Below are positions 8,598 to 16,107 of a stretch of 29,178 bases of DNA, one piece after another. This DNA comes from a virus: positions 1 to 29,178 of IMG/VR virus record IMGVR_UViG_3300043119_000365; one strand, given 5' to 3'. Below the pieces are notes generated by a model. That model saw nothing but the letters and a program-made list of their open reading frames with translations, ran no database searches and was not told where the DNA came from. Each line of letters begins with the position of its first letter. The stretch's first letter is position 1. Position numbers and translations under genes: made by a program.

Positions 8598-9842
8598 ATG
8601 AAACAACTCATTTCCCTTTTCATCTTCCTTTTGCCTTGCCTTGCATGGGCACAGTATCCGAGCAATGGCAATCAAAAGATAACGCTCGGAGAACAGACCA
8701 CTGCCGATGGGCTTGTATATCGGGGTGTAGCATCTATTGACACACTTACAGCTACAAACAAAATTACACGAGCAAACAAACAAGATACAAGTGTTTTTAT
8801 TTTACTTGATACAGTTACTAATTTATTATGGCATTATAAAACGGCAAGTAATGGATGGTCACAAGCAGGAGGCTCAACACTTGATACGGCAACAATGTTA
8901 TTGCCTTATTGGAGGTCAGGTAGATTTTCAGGAGTATTACCTGTATTAAACGGTGGAACGGGAAGCGCAACGCAAAACTTTGTTGATTTAACAACAACAC
9001 AAAGTAGTATTGCAGGCGCAAAGACGTTTACAAGCGCAGTCACGGCAACAAGATTTAATCCAACGGCATCAACATTAACGGGCACTGGAATGTTTTTACC
9101 AGTAACAAATACACTTGGATTCTCAACGGATGGAGTTGAACAAATGCGTATTTTAAGCAACGGAAATGTAGGTATTGGCACGGCAAGTCCGAGTGCCAAA
9201 TTACATCTTAATAATAATGCAAGCGTAACTACTTTTGACCGAATAATTCAGGGAAGGTCTGCTAGTAATAATTCTTTTGTGATTGGGGTTAGCGACCCAA
9301 ATACCTATTTTGCAGCCGCTGGAGCTGGTGGATTGAGATTTGCTGTCAACAGTAACCTCGGTGTTAGCGGAATTTCAGTGCCATCCAATGTAGCAATGAC
9401 AATTTTAAGCACAGGAAATGTCGGCATTGGCACAGAAAACCCAGTAGTGCAATTACACACGACAGGTACGATAAGATATGCAACTTTTGCAGGTGGAGGT
9501 TCATCCACAATAACTGTTGACAATTCTGGAGATTTAACAAGAACATCAAGTATTCAATTAAAAAAAGATGTTACAGCTATTAATTATGGATTAAATGAAA
9601 TATTACAAATAAATCCAATTAATTTTAATTGGATAGATGAAGATAAATTTGGTAATGAAAATGAAAATGGATTTATCGCTGAAGATGTCATGAGTATTAT
9701 ACCAAATGTAGTTGGTTCAGATATACATGGTATATTCATGGATTATACAAAACTCATTCCCATCCTTACCAAAGCCATACAAGAGCAACAAGCCCAAATA
9801 GAAGCTTTAAAACAAAGATTATTAATCCTCGAAAATAAATAA
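8598..9842 (+). CDS. tail fibre with signal peptide and C-terminal S74 chaperone domain
   Basis: This is a 414-residue protein. Residues 1-19 form a clear Sec signal with AWA|Q cleavage. The next module (LGEQTTADGLVYRG) is paralogous to the one in the preceding fibre. The middle contains fibre repeats, including NGNVGIGTASPSAKLHL at about 190-206 and a second NVGIGTENP copy. The last ~100 residues are a Peptidase_S74 intramolecular chaperone: SSIQLKKDV at 317-325, FIAEDV, and a C-terminal coiled coil (KAIQEQQAQIEALKQRLL). In this family a Ser and a Lys five residues later cut the chaperone off after trimer folding; S317 and K322 fit. The 18-nt gap before this gene breaks the otherwise overlapping operon, but direction and content keep it in the fibre module. 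Confidence 0.87.
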   Translation: MKQLISLFIFLLPCLAWAQYPSNGNQKITLGEQTTADGLVYRGVASIDTLTATNKITRANKQDTSVFILLDTVTNLLWHYKTASNGWSQAGGSTLDTATMLLPYWRSGRFSGVLPVLNGGTGSATQNFVDLTTTQSSIAGAKTFTSAVTATRFNPTASTLTGTGMFLPVTNTLGFSTDGVEQMRILSNGNVGIGTASPSAKLHLNNNASVTTFDRIIQGRSASNNSFVIGVSDPNTYFAAAGAGGLRFAVNSNLGVSGISVPSNVAMTILSTGNVGIGTENPVVQLHTTGTIRYATFAGGGSSTITVDNSGDLTRTSSIQLKKDVTAINYGLNEILQINPINFNWIDEDKFGNENENGFIAEDVMSIIPNVVGSDIHGIFMDYTKLIPILTKAIQEQQAQIEALKQRLLILENK

Positions 9843-9844
9843 AC

Positions 9845-10447
9845 ATGAAAAAAATACTTTTCTTTTTACTATTCCCTTTCCTTTCTTTTGCGCAAGACGT
9901 TGTCACTGATACGGTGTACATTCAAAAGCAAGGCGACATTTATTACATTGTTACTATGACCACATTCAGCGATAGCACGGTGACAGGGAACAAACAAATA
10001 CTTGGCGATTCATTAACCGCCATTGGTGCGCTTGTTACCGATGCGGAAAGGCAAAGCAACACGATTGCCATCCATGCAAAGCCATTGATTTTAAAAGCTA
10101 AGTCTGTAAAGCGTATTAATTACTACAATGATTTGCACGTTCAAATAAGTGGTAAGCCTGTCTATTTTACAACGGCTCAACGCGACACGGCAAAGTTTAT
10201 CGGAGACTGGAGGCTAAATTTTAACGGTGAAATCATTGATGGAGTTATTGAATTAAATGTAAATAAGCGTTTAATTTTTAATCCTGATAATGGCAAAGTT
10301 TATTCTATTTCAACTAATCTACTTTTATCCACATTTACCAATCAAGTTTCCTTTGCTTTTAATGGTGTTAAATACGATTTGTATAAATATGCTGAAGGTA
10401 AATTTGCAACCGTTGACGGTGATGTTAGGCTAATAAAACTTGAATAA
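9845..10447 (+). CDS. unknown protein with N-terminal signal peptide
   Basis: This 200-residue protein begins with a strong Sec signal (MKKILFFLLFPFLSFAQD, cut expected after SFA). The mature part is beta-rich and soluble, starting VVTDTVYIQKQGDIYYIV. I do not recognise a family. It lies between the S74 fibre and the holin, two bases after the former and overlapping the latter by TAATG. A role in adsorption, fibre attachment, superinfection exclusion or lysis is possible, but none is shown. It is the third consecutive product here with a secretion signal. Confidence 0.6.
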   Translation: MKKILFFLLFPFLSFAQDVVTDTVYIQKQGDIYYIVTMTTFSDSTVTGNKQILGDSLTAIGALVTDAERQSNTIAIHAKPLILKAKSVKRINYYNDLHVQISGKPVYFTTAQRDTAKFIGDWRLNFNGEIIDGVIELNVNKRLIFNPDNGKVYSISTNLLLSTFTNQVSFAFNGVKYDLYKYAEGKFATVDGDVRLIKLE

Positions 10448-10851
10448 TGAAAGCAATAATCTATAACATTTTTAAAATTGGCTACGACGGCATTGCCTAT
10501 TCAATTTGTTGCGGTATCATTTTTTCATTTATATTTCCCATTAAACATTTTTTAATTTTTACAATATTCGTTGTTTTTGCGGACACGGTCACGGGAATCC
10601 TTGCGGCTAAGAAACGCAAAGAGCCTATAACAAGCAAAGGGCTGTATCGCACTTCGCAAAAGATATTAACCTATTTTTGTGGTATCATGATTTTTCACGG
10701 TGCAAGTATAACTTTTGGACTGCCTTCTCAGATAGTTTATTCAGTTAGTTTCTTGATAGCATTCACCGAGCTATACAGCATTTCAGAAAACATAAAATCA
10801 ATTACTGGCGTTAATTTGGCAATGACAATTCTTAAATTCTTTAAAAAATAA
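10447..10851 (+). CDS. holin (Phage_holin_4 family)
   Basis: This 134-residue membrane protein has three or four hydrophobic helices, at about 17-50, 70-90 and 95-112. Its central signature, ADTVTGILAAKKRKEPITSK, is the D.(T/I)TG...K.K.E.(I/V)(T/S)SK pattern of the Phage_holin_4_1 (toxin secretion/phage lysis holin) family. Holins form membrane lesions that release or activate the endolysin at the end of infection. The amidase encoded 370 bases downstream is the natural partner. The TAATG start couples it to the secreted protein upstream. Confidence 0.85.
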   Translation: MKAIIYNIFKIGYDGIAYSICCGIIFSFIFPIKHFLIFTIFVVFADTVTGILAAKKRKEPITSKGLYRTSQKILTYFCGIMIFHGASITFGLPSQIVYSVSFLIAFTELYSISENIKSITGVNLAMTILKFFKK

Positions 10852-10855
10852 AATT

Positions 10856-11149
10856 ATGCAGACTAATTTAAAAGATGCGCTTAAAAACGCGGAGGGAATA
10901 AAATCACCAATGGGTGACATCGCTTGTTACTCAATGAACTTTGCGGAGCTTGCTTCGGAGATAAATGTTCATCTTGAAGGAAACAAAGTAAAATTTACAT
11001 GGCGCGAATATATCCAACTTGCACAAATCATTTGGGATAAGATAAAAGAAACAAGCCGCGAATGTGCAGGAAAAGAGATTGAAGTAAAACTTCCAGCTAA
11101 GTTATCAATCGTTGGTGCGGCTTTTGCACTTATCGGTTTTAAATTATAG
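10856..11149 (+). CDS. small protein of the lysis region, unknown
   Basis: This 97-residue protein lies between holin and endolysin. It is mostly alpha-helical, with a central WREYIQLAQIIWDKIKE helix and a hydrophobic C-terminal segment (LSIVGAAFALIGFKL) that could touch the membrane. It has no signal peptide. It might be a lysis regulator or a minor tail protein; I do not recognise a family. The start follows the holin stop by four bases. Confidence 0.5.
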   Translation: MQTNLKDALKNAEGIKSPMGDIACYSMNFAELASEINVHLEGNKVKFTWREYIQLAQIIWDKIKETSRECAGKEIEVKLPAKLSIVGAAFALIGFKL

Positions 11150-11181
11150 GCGCAGACGATTCGCTACCTTATGCGGCTTCA

Positions 11182-11210
11182 GGGAGGTATATTGATTTAT
11201 GCCTCCCTTT
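11182..11210 (+). terminator. hairpin between small lysis gene and endolysin, terminator-like
   Basis: A nine-pair stem (GGGAGGTAT / ATGCCTCCC with one T-G pair) with an 8-nt loop is followed by only TTT. The short T run makes it a weak terminator. It could instead reduce or delay endolysin expression, or mark an mRNA processing site. Confidence 0.45.
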
Positions 11211-11223
11211 AAAATTGTAAATT

Positions 11224-11886
11224 ATGAATAAAAACGAATTTTGTATTTTTTTAGATGCTGGTCATGGTGGTATTAATCCTAAGGTAAAATTACCTAATGG
11301 ATATACTACCTATCCTTCAAAATGTGCGCAACACAATAATGGCACTTTTCATTCCTATGGATGGTTTTTTGAAGGCTTGTTTAATCGGGCGGTTGTGCAA
11401 TATATTGAACAATATTTAAAAGATTGGGGCTATATCACAATGAAGGTTTATGATGAAATATTAGACATATCACTAAGTAAAAGAGTAACGAAAGCAAACT
11501 TTGCAGCTAAAAATTTTAAAGCATCATTGTATTTAAGCATTCACGGGAATGCAGCGGAAAACAAAAGCGCTAGAGGTTGGGAAGTGTTTACTTCACCAGG
11601 GCAAACCAAATCTGATATTTATGCAGAACTTTTATTTAAGGAGGTAAAACAAAGTTTTCCAAATTGGATTTTTAGGGCAGATTTAACCGATGGCGATCAT
11701 GATAAGGAAGATAGATTTTATGTTTTAACCCAGACAGATATGCCTTCAGTTTTATCGGAAAACGGTTTTTTTACTAATTTTCATGATGCTAAATTAATGT
11801 TTGATTTAGACTTTCAAAAGAAATTAGCTTTATGTCATGCTAGGGCTGTATCTGATTATGCAGAAAAAATAGGTATAATTTTATAA
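11224..11886 (+). CDS. N-acetylmuramoyl-L-alanine amidase endolysin (Amidase_3)
   Basis: This 220-residue single-domain zinc amidase cleaves the bond between MurNAc and L-Ala in peptidoglycan. All expected zinc and catalytic positions of Amidase_3 are present: DAGHGG (H14), FFEGLFNRAV (E50), SIHGNA (H107) and LSENGFF (catalytic E179). There is no signal peptide and no separate cell-wall binding domain, so release depends on the holin encoded upstream. An insert-rich region at residues 20-45 precedes the E50 helix. It is the last rightward gene before a convergent minus-strand block. Confidence 0.92.
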   Translation: MNKNEFCIFLDAGHGGINPKVKLPNGYTTYPSKCAQHNNGTFHSYGWFFEGLFNRAVVQYIEQYLKDWGYITMKVYDEILDISLSKRVTKANFAAKNFKASLYLSIHGNAAENKSARGWEVFTSPGQTKSDIYAELLFKEVKQSFPNWIFRADLTDGDHDKEDRFYVLTQTDMPSVLSENGFFTNFHDAKLMFDLDFQKKLALCHARAVSDYAEKIGIIL

Positions 11887-11894
11887 AATGGAAA

Positions 11895-11920
11895 GGGATA
11901 ACACAAATGTTACCCCTCTT
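11895..11920 (+). terminator. weak terminator at the convergent junction
   Basis: A hairpin GGG(a)TAAC / GTTACCC with a one-base bulge and 6-nt loop, followed by CTCTT, lies between the endolysin and the end of the leftward operon. It has no strong T run, so termination in the 11887-11950 gap is plausible but not certain. Confidence 0.4.
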
Positions 11921-11950
11921 ATTACCACTAATTAACAAAATGTAATCAAC

Positions 11951-12238
11951 CTAACTTATATATTTCTTTAATAAAGTTAATGCTAATTCTCTAACATTAT
12001 CTCCATTTGATTCTTTATAAATCCTATAGGCTATTGTAATCATTCTTCCAGGCTCCATCATTTGCATTGGTGCCCTTTCATCTTTCATTAAAGGGTCAAG
12101 ATAAAATTTAAGGATAGTTAATTTTGCCACTGTACCCTCGGCATATTTAATAGGTTTTGGATATTGCCTAGAAATCTTTTCAATCTCTTTCCATGTTGTG
12201 ACACTAATGCCGTCAATCATTTCACTATTTCTTTTCAT
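11951..12238 (-). CDS. small protein at the end of the leftward operon, unknown
   Basis: I take the ATG at 12238 (MKRNSEMIDG), giving 95 residues. A longer frame to 12283 would overlap far into the resolvase gene. The 14-base overlap with that gene suggests translational coupling. The protein is charged and helical, with ISVTTWKEIEKISRQYPKP near the start and a C-terminal helix (VRELALTLLKKYIS). No family was recognised. As last gene after the resolvase, it may be a partner in DNA processing. Confidence 0.55.
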   Translation of the reverse strand: MKRNSEMIDGISVTTWKEIEKISRQYPKPIKYAEGTVAKLTILKFYLDPLMKDERAPMQMMEPGRMITIAYRIYKESNGDNVRELALTLLKKYIS

Positions 12239-12716
12239 GTTTTTGGTAATTTTTAGCCTGTAAAGCAAGAGTAAAACAATCAATTTCGTCCTGACTTATT
12301 TTGGCTGGTTTAAAATTTGGTTCAAATTTGTAGCCTTCATTCTGAAATACTTTCATAAATATTTCCTTTCCCCATTTTTTACCCTTTTGTTCCGGGGAAA
12401 TATTATAGGCTTCACAACCATTTTCCTTAATCCATTCATAGGCTATTCGCGAAGCTGCTTGGTTCATGCCTACATTTCGGGACATACGGGAAAGAATCGC
12501 GCGGTTAATGGAAGAGTTGAAAGTTACATTCTGGAGGCTACTATCTTCAACTAAAACAACAGAGTTTGGATAATCCATATGCCAGTAAAAAGAGTCTTCC
12601 AAAAAATCTACAAACCTTTTGTATTTTTTAAATTCAACTTCTTTGTCTGACTTTATAAAACAAGCTGCCATTCCGTTTATTCTTATAGCTGGGTCAACTC
12701 CTATGTATGTTCTCAT
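12225..12716 (-). CDS. RuvC-like Holliday junction resolvase (RNase H fold)
   Basis: This 163-residue protein has the acidic residues expected of RuvC-type nucleases: D8 in YIGVDPA, E57 in VVLVEDSS, and the C-terminal pair D143/D146 in QDEIDCFTLALQA. The spacing and length match RuvC and its phage relatives. Such enzymes cut four-way junctions and help resolve branched replication intermediates before packaging. It starts by a four-base ATGA overlap with the upstream gene. Family assignment rests on motif positions read by eye. Confidence 0.8.
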   Translation of the reverse strand: MRTYIGVDPAIRINGMAACFIKSDKEVEFKKYKRFVDFLEDSFYWHMDYPNSVVLVEDSSLQNVTFNSSINRAILSRMSRNVGMNQAASRIAYEWIKENGCEAYNISPEQKGKKWGKEIFMKVFQNEGYKFEPNFKPAKISQDEIDCFTLALQAKNYQKHEKK

Positions 12717-13093
12717 TCGTTTTTAATTATTTTAATCATTTTTTGCAAACTATGTATTTCAGCTTCTTCGTATTTTTCAAACAATTCATGTTTAAAGCAA
12801 TAGGTACTTGTTTCGATGTTAAAAACCTGAGAAGCCCATTTAAAATTTAACCTATAAATTGCGCCTTCCAAACTATATTTTTCCCTAAAAAATCTAAATG
12901 CTTGGGATAAAGTTGGAGCTAAAATAATTCCTGATTTTTTAGTTCCTTCGTATGCCCAACCATTATTTATATCAACTGATATATTTGTTCTTAATTTACC
13001 AGAAATATTATAATAATATGTAAAACAAGGTTCATCGAATCCAAGTTCTTTAAGCTCTAAAGCCATTCCATAGCTTACAAATTCTTTTTCCAT
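12713..13093 (-). CDS. conserved Bacteroidota phage protein, unknown
   Basis: This is a 126-residue soluble protein. The order EFVSYGMALELKELGFDEP, then APTLSQAFRFFREKY, is a pattern I associate with a hypothetical family that is frequent in Bacteroidota phages and prophages. No catalytic motif was seen. It lies between a membrane protein and the resolvase, with a four-base overlap downstream and a two-base gap upstream, so it is a regular operon member. Confidence 0.65.
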   Translation of the reverse strand: MEKEFVSYGMALELKELGFDEPCFTYYYNISGKLRTNISVDINNGWAYEGTKKSGIILAPTLSQAFRFFREKYSLEGAIYRLNFKWASQVFNIETSTYCFKHELFEKYEEAEIHSLQKMIKIIKNE

Positions 13094-13095
13094 AA

Positions 13096-13632
13096 TTAAA
13101 ATAGTGATAATTGATATGAGGTAATATTTCTTCTAATATTCTTAGGTACTTCTTCATTGGCATTCTTAACAATGATTTTACGCCTCCTACGCTTTATAAT
13201 TTTTGGCTCATTAATACCGTAGGCTTCTACTCCTTTATCCACAAAGTTTATTTCCAAAAGATAGCCAAAAACTATAATAGTTCCAACAAATAAAAACATA
13301 GTTATATACTCGCCACCTTCATAATGTTCCTGCAATCCAAAGAATATTTCTATTAAAGCCACAATAGTCGCTCCTAATGCTATTTTAGGTGGGTAAGTAC
13401 TTCTACCTTTAGTGGGATTAAGAAAGTCCATGAAAACGACGGCAAATCGCCCTAATTGAAGAATAGAGGATGCAATAATAGCTAACCAAAAATCTAATGG
13501 TAAAAATATGGCGGTTAGATAGGCGTTTATGCCATACGTCAAAAGGATAGTTATCAGCATAATAGTAGGAATGTTATCCGATATGCTTTCAAACGTCCAT
13601 TGAAATTGAGTGTTGGTGAAATTCTTTTCCAT
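13096..13632 (-). CDS. four-helix membrane protein with C-terminal clamp-binding motif QLSLF
   Basis: This 178-residue protein has four predicted membrane segments at about 24-46, 48-70, 82-100 and 110-130. A basic tail (IIKRRRRKIIVKN) follows, which should be cytoplasmic by the positive-inside rule. The last five residues, QLSLF at 174-178, match the consensus peptide by which bacterial proteins bind the beta sliding clamp (QL[SD]LF). If it works, the protein would hold the host clamp, and so replicating phage DNA, at the inner membrane. The membrane fold and end motif are seen; the tethering role is inference. No enzyme family was recognised. Confidence 0.6.
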   Translation of the reverse strand: MEKNFTNTQFQWTFESISDNIPTIMLITILLTYGINAYLTAIFLPLDFWLAIIASSILQLGRFAVVFMDFLNPTKGRSTYPPKIALGATIVALIEIFFGLQEHYEGGEYITMFLFVGTIIVFGYLLEINFVDKGVEAYGINEPKIIKRRRRKIIVKNANEEVPKNIRRNITSYQLSLF

Positions 13633-13633
13633 T

Positions 13634-14044
13634 TTAGCCTTGTTTTATTTGCTTATTAGTTTTACCTCCAAAAAAATTAGACGCCAAATCATTAAAGTCT
13701 TTTGTTGCAAATTTTGGTAATCCAAAATCATTTGGATAAAATTGTTTAGGTTCATCTTTTTGAGTAATTACTTTGTTTTCTTTTAAGTTTAATAATTCTT
13801 GTTTTACATCATTCCAATAACCATAACTTATTAATGTTCCTTCGCTATGAATTATTTCAATTATTTCATCAGCTGCAATTAATGAACAGTTGATAGCAGA
13901 ATAATAAGATTCCCAATCATTTATATGTTCTTCTGTACAATCTATATAATTATAATTTTCATTATAAGGTCTTGTGTGATGTTGGAAACTATCTATCAAT
14001 TCTTTTGCTTTTTCTTTTGGTGTCATTGGTTTATAAGTTTTCAA
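13634..14044 (-). CDS. small PKEKAKEL-family phage protein, unknown
   Basis: This 136-residue helical protein starts MKTYKPMTPKEKAKELIDSF and contains SLIAADEIIEIIHSE followed by YWNDVKQELLNL. The same three blocks in the same order occur in the 74-residue protein at 22062-22286, so the two are paralogues. This one has an extra C-terminal tail of about 40 residues. The function is unknown; proteins of this type are frequent small early genes in Bacteroidota phages. It overlaps the upstream gene by 14 bases. Confidence 0.6.
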   Translation of the reverse strand: MKTYKPMTPKEKAKELIDSFQHHTRPYNENYNYIDCTEEHINDWESYYSAINCSLIAADEIIEIIHSEGTLISYGYWNDVKQELLNLKENKVITQKDEPKQFYPNDFGLPKFATKDFNDLASNFFGGKTNKQIKQG

Positions 14045-14267
14045 GTTCTTTAGTTAATGTTAATATTTTTTCTTTTAAAGTAAAAATGGAATGTAATACT
14101 ATTTCAATTACAACTTCTTTATCAAGAATAATAAAACTATTTATTTCATGTAGCTTACCAAATTTGATATTATGTGTTTCGCTAAATGTTAAATAATGCA
14201 GTGATTCTTTATATTCATTAATTTTTTGCAAAATATCAGATGCTTTTTTTGCTTGTTCTAAATTCAT
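14031..14267 (-). CDS. small coiled-coil protein, unknown
   Basis: This is a 78-residue, almost entirely helical protein (MNLEQAKKASDILQKINEY, ending FTLKEKILTLTKELENL) with heptad-like leucines. No domain was recognised. Its leader shares 17 identical bases including the start codon with the leader of the gene at 20944. Confidence 0.5.
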   Translation of the reverse strand: MNLEQAKKASDILQKINEYKESLHYLTFSETHNIKFGKLHEINSFIILDKEVVIEIVLHSIFTLKEKILTLTKELENL

Positions 14268-14285
14268 GATTTTGGTTTTTTAAGT

Positions 14286-15131
14286 TTAAAATTGATTGTA
14301 TTCTTTTTTCAAAGGGAAATTATCCCTTTTGATTTGCCAGTATTCAGCCATTAATGACGCTCTAAATTTGTAATCGGTATCCGTGTGGTATCCCGATTTG
14401 TAAACACATTTACAAATAGATTCATATAGCTTTATTCCTTTCATCCTGTAATTTGCCTTTTTGCAAGCCGCGTATCTTCCTGAATTAAGAACGCCTGCCC
14501 AAAGCTTCATGCCTTTTTCTGTTGATTCAGCACTCATAAATTTAGCCCTGATAAACTTGTTTTTGCCTCTGATGACTTCCCGTGTTTTGTACGTCACATA
14601 ACCATGGCCTTTAAGAGCTTTAACTCCTCCAGCGTTGGCATGCTTGCGCCACAATTCAGTTTCAACTCCTTGTGAAGTTGCCTCAATGATAAAAAAAGAA
14701 TAAATCATTGATACAGGAAAATCGGTTAAAACGTGAACGTTCATCAGCATACTTTCGTAGCAATAAGCAAGGTATATGCGACGTAATTTAGACCTGTCAA
14801 CTCCTTTTAAATTCCTAAAACCGCGACCTTCCAATGTTTTACGAAGTTGTTCCCCTGATAACTTGCGCACTTCCCATCCGTATGAACGAGATCCGTAGGC
14901 GCTTTCATCTATTTCCTTCTTTTCATCTTTGCCCTGGATAGTGAGCGATGTTATTTTGTGAACGTAAACCGTATCTTTTTGAATGATGGGAACAAAGGAA
15001 GTGTAATTGTATTGGGTATTGATTGGTGAATAAATCAACCCAACAACAAAAGCAACTCCAACGGCTCCAGCAATCTGGTAGGGTAAACGTTTATTTTGTG
15101 GGACATAAGTCTCAATAATTGGATTTTTCAT
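14286..15131 (-). CDS. membrane-anchored GH73-like glucosaminidase
   Basis: This is a 281-residue protein with one N-terminal membrane segment at about 18-36. After a linker, residues about 130-270 resemble the FlgJ/GH73 glucosaminidase fold: a helix FPVSMIYSFFIIEATSQ with the likely catalytic E150, a Trp-containing ELWRKHANAGG segment, FRAKFMSAE in the middle, a LWAGVLNSGRYAACK stretch, and a YHTDTDYKFRA end. GH73 enzymes cut the glycan strands of peptidoglycan. It is in the leftward block, away from the holin and amidase, so it may act as an anchored, differently timed lysis or envelope-remodelling enzyme. Fold assignment is by eye; the active state is not proven. Confidence 0.6.
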   Translation of the reverse strand: MKNPIIETYVPQNKRLPYQIAGAVGVAFVVGLIYSPINTQYNYTSFVPIIQKDTVYVHKITSLTIQGKDEKKEIDESAYGSRSYGWEVRKLSGEQLRKTLEGRGFRNLKGVDRSKLRRIYLAYCYESMLMNVHVLTDFPVSMIYSFFIIEATSQGVETELWRKHANAGGVKALKGHGYVTYKTREVIRGKNKFIRAKFMSAESTEKGMKLWAGVLNSGRYAACKKANYRMKGIKLYESICKCVYKSGYHTDTDYKFRASLMAEYWQIKRDNFPLKKEYNQF

Positions 15132-15133
15132 AA

Positions 15134-15397
15134 TTAACCGATTAAAGGTTCAGCGTAAAAATATCCTCCATCGTGTTCGATAGTTTCGTCGTGTGCATCC
15201 GCAATAACATTGCCATCGCAATCCTTTACAAGACCTCCCCATAAAAAATCTTCTTCAGGGAAGTAATTTTCGTTTTGCATTTTTGAATAAACTTGTTCAA
15301 CAGCGTGTCTCTTAGAGTAGGCAGCTACCTCTTCGCATAAATCCTGATAGATTGTAGCGTTACCGAAGTACATCACGGTGTAAATCATTTTTTCCAT
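15134..15397 (-). CDS. small acidic phage protein, unknown
   Basis: This 87-residue protein has MIYTVMYFGNATIY at the start, a helix YSKRHAVEQVYSKM, and an acidic C-terminal half ending GGYFYAEPLIG. A possible alternative start is M4. No family was recognised. It is the first gene of the last leftward transcription unit, right after the terminator at 15491-15523 and an AT-rich gap likely to hold the promoter. Confidence 0.5.
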   Translation of the reverse strand: MEKMIYTVMYFGNATIYQDLCEEVAAYSKRHAVEQVYSKMQNENYFPEEDFLWGGLVKDCDGNVIADAHDETIEHDGGYFYAEPLIG

Positions 15398-15490
15398 TTG
15401 TTAAAATTTAGTAGTAATAAAAATGTTTTTTTGTTTCTTTTGTAAAAATATGTATAAATAATTATATAAAAAAATATTTATGTATTTATT
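15398..15490 (-). promoter_or_regulatory. probable promoter region of the last leftward operon
   Basis: This 93-base gap is very AT-rich and lies between a strong leftward terminator and the next gene, so a new start of transcription is expected here. The best -7-like element is TATTTTTA (minus strand, 15450-15443), one base off the Bacteroidota TAnnTTTG pattern. I see no convincing -33 element. Confidence 0.35.
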
Positions 15491-15523
15491 TAAAAAAAAT
15501 CCCATACCGAAAGATATGGGATT
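15491..15523 (-). terminator. intrinsic terminator of a leftward operon
   Basis: A perfect nine-pair stem AATCCCATA / TATGGGATT with an 8-nt loop is followed on the minus strand by eight T. It lies about 25 bases after the stop of the 45-residue gene and ends that transcription unit. Confidence 0.88.
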
Positions 15524-15547
15524 AAAAACAACACTTTTAACAACTAA

Positions 15548-15685
15548 TTACTTAGCAAACTTACTAATGGAAATTTCTTTATCTGGAACCTCAATTTTTA
15601 GCTTCTTAAAATTTTCTATCGCCTCTTCAACCGTCGGGGCGTTGGTGATTATTCTGCCTGACTTCCATTTTATTTCCCAATACAT
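15548..15685 (-). CDS. very small protein (45 aa), unknown
   Basis: The frame starts MYWEIKWKSGRIITNAPTVE and ends ISISKFAK. Its ATG overlaps the upstream stop as TAATG, the same coupling used throughout this genome, and the sequence has a plausible beta-hairpin plus helix (VEEAIENFKKLKIEV). A terminator follows shortly after. A plus-strand frame over the same bases is less protein-like and is the shadow. Confidence 0.65.
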   Translation of the reverse strand: MYWEIKWKSGRIITNAPTVEEAIENFKKLKIEVPDKEISISKFAK

Positions 15686-15813
15686 TAGTACCATTTTTTT
15701 AAAGTGTCAACAATAAAATAAATGGCATAAGACAGCGTCAAGATACCTCCAGCGGCTACAATAATGAGAGCCAAATCCTTACCTAATTTTTGTTTCTCTT
15801 TTTCAGTCAACAT
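15685..15813 (-). CDS. very small single-pass membrane protein (42 aa)
   Basis: The start at 15813 (MLTEKEKQKLGKDLALIIVA) is chosen over a longer frame because it overlaps the upstream stop by only 11 bases. A charged N-terminus is followed by one hydrophobic helix (LALIIVAAGGILTLSYAIYF) and a short basic end. Function unknown. It is one of two adjacent tiny membrane proteins in this unit. Confidence 0.55.
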   Translation of the reverse strand: MLTEKEKQKLGKDLALIIVAAGGILTLSYAIYFIVDTLKKWY

Positions 15814-16105
15814 GATTTTTTTCTTTTTGTTTTTTACGATATTCGGCTTGATAAGCCCTATTTTTTTCTTTATGTTTATTACGATATTCGGCATTTTTAA
15901 CTAATATTTTCTCCCTATTTTGTTGATAGTAAAGCCTGTTTTTTATGCTTTGTATTTTTTTTTCTTCGGGAGTTGTAATTTTATTTCTTTTGGCATTGTA
16001 TTCTTTTAACTTAAGTCGTTTTTTTTCTCTTTGAAAACGGCTCAAATTGTTTTTAAGATTTATGCGATAAGCAGTTCTTTTAGCCTTTATTTCTTCTTCG
16101 GTCAT
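15803..16105 (-). CDS. highly basic coiled protein, unknown
   Basis: I use the ATG at 16105 (MTEEEIKAKRTAYRINL), two bases after the preceding small gene; 100 residues result. The protein is very rich in Lys, Arg, Asn and Tyr, with repeated units of the type YRNKHKEKNRAYQAEYRKKQ. Such basic helical repeats are often seen as nucleic-acid-binding parts of HNH proteins. The product of 26627-26851 has the same character. It could bind DNA or RNA; no domain was recognised. Confidence 0.5.
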   Translation of the reverse strand: MTEEEIKAKRTAYRINLKNNLSRFQREKKRLKLKEYNAKRNKITTPEEKKIQSIKNRLYYQQNREKILVKNAEYRNKHKEKNRAYQAEYRKKQKEKNHVD

Positions 16106-16107
16106 GG

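Noticed and set aside
12225-12716. Integrase or transposase suggested by the RNase H-like fold
   Set aside because: Length, acidic residue spacing and context fit a RuvC-like resolvase; no DNA-binding or IS ends are present.
15480-15716. Plus-strand open frame of 78 codons
   Set aside because: It starts inside a leftward terminator and lies opposite two well-coupled minus-strand small genes; treated as a shadow.
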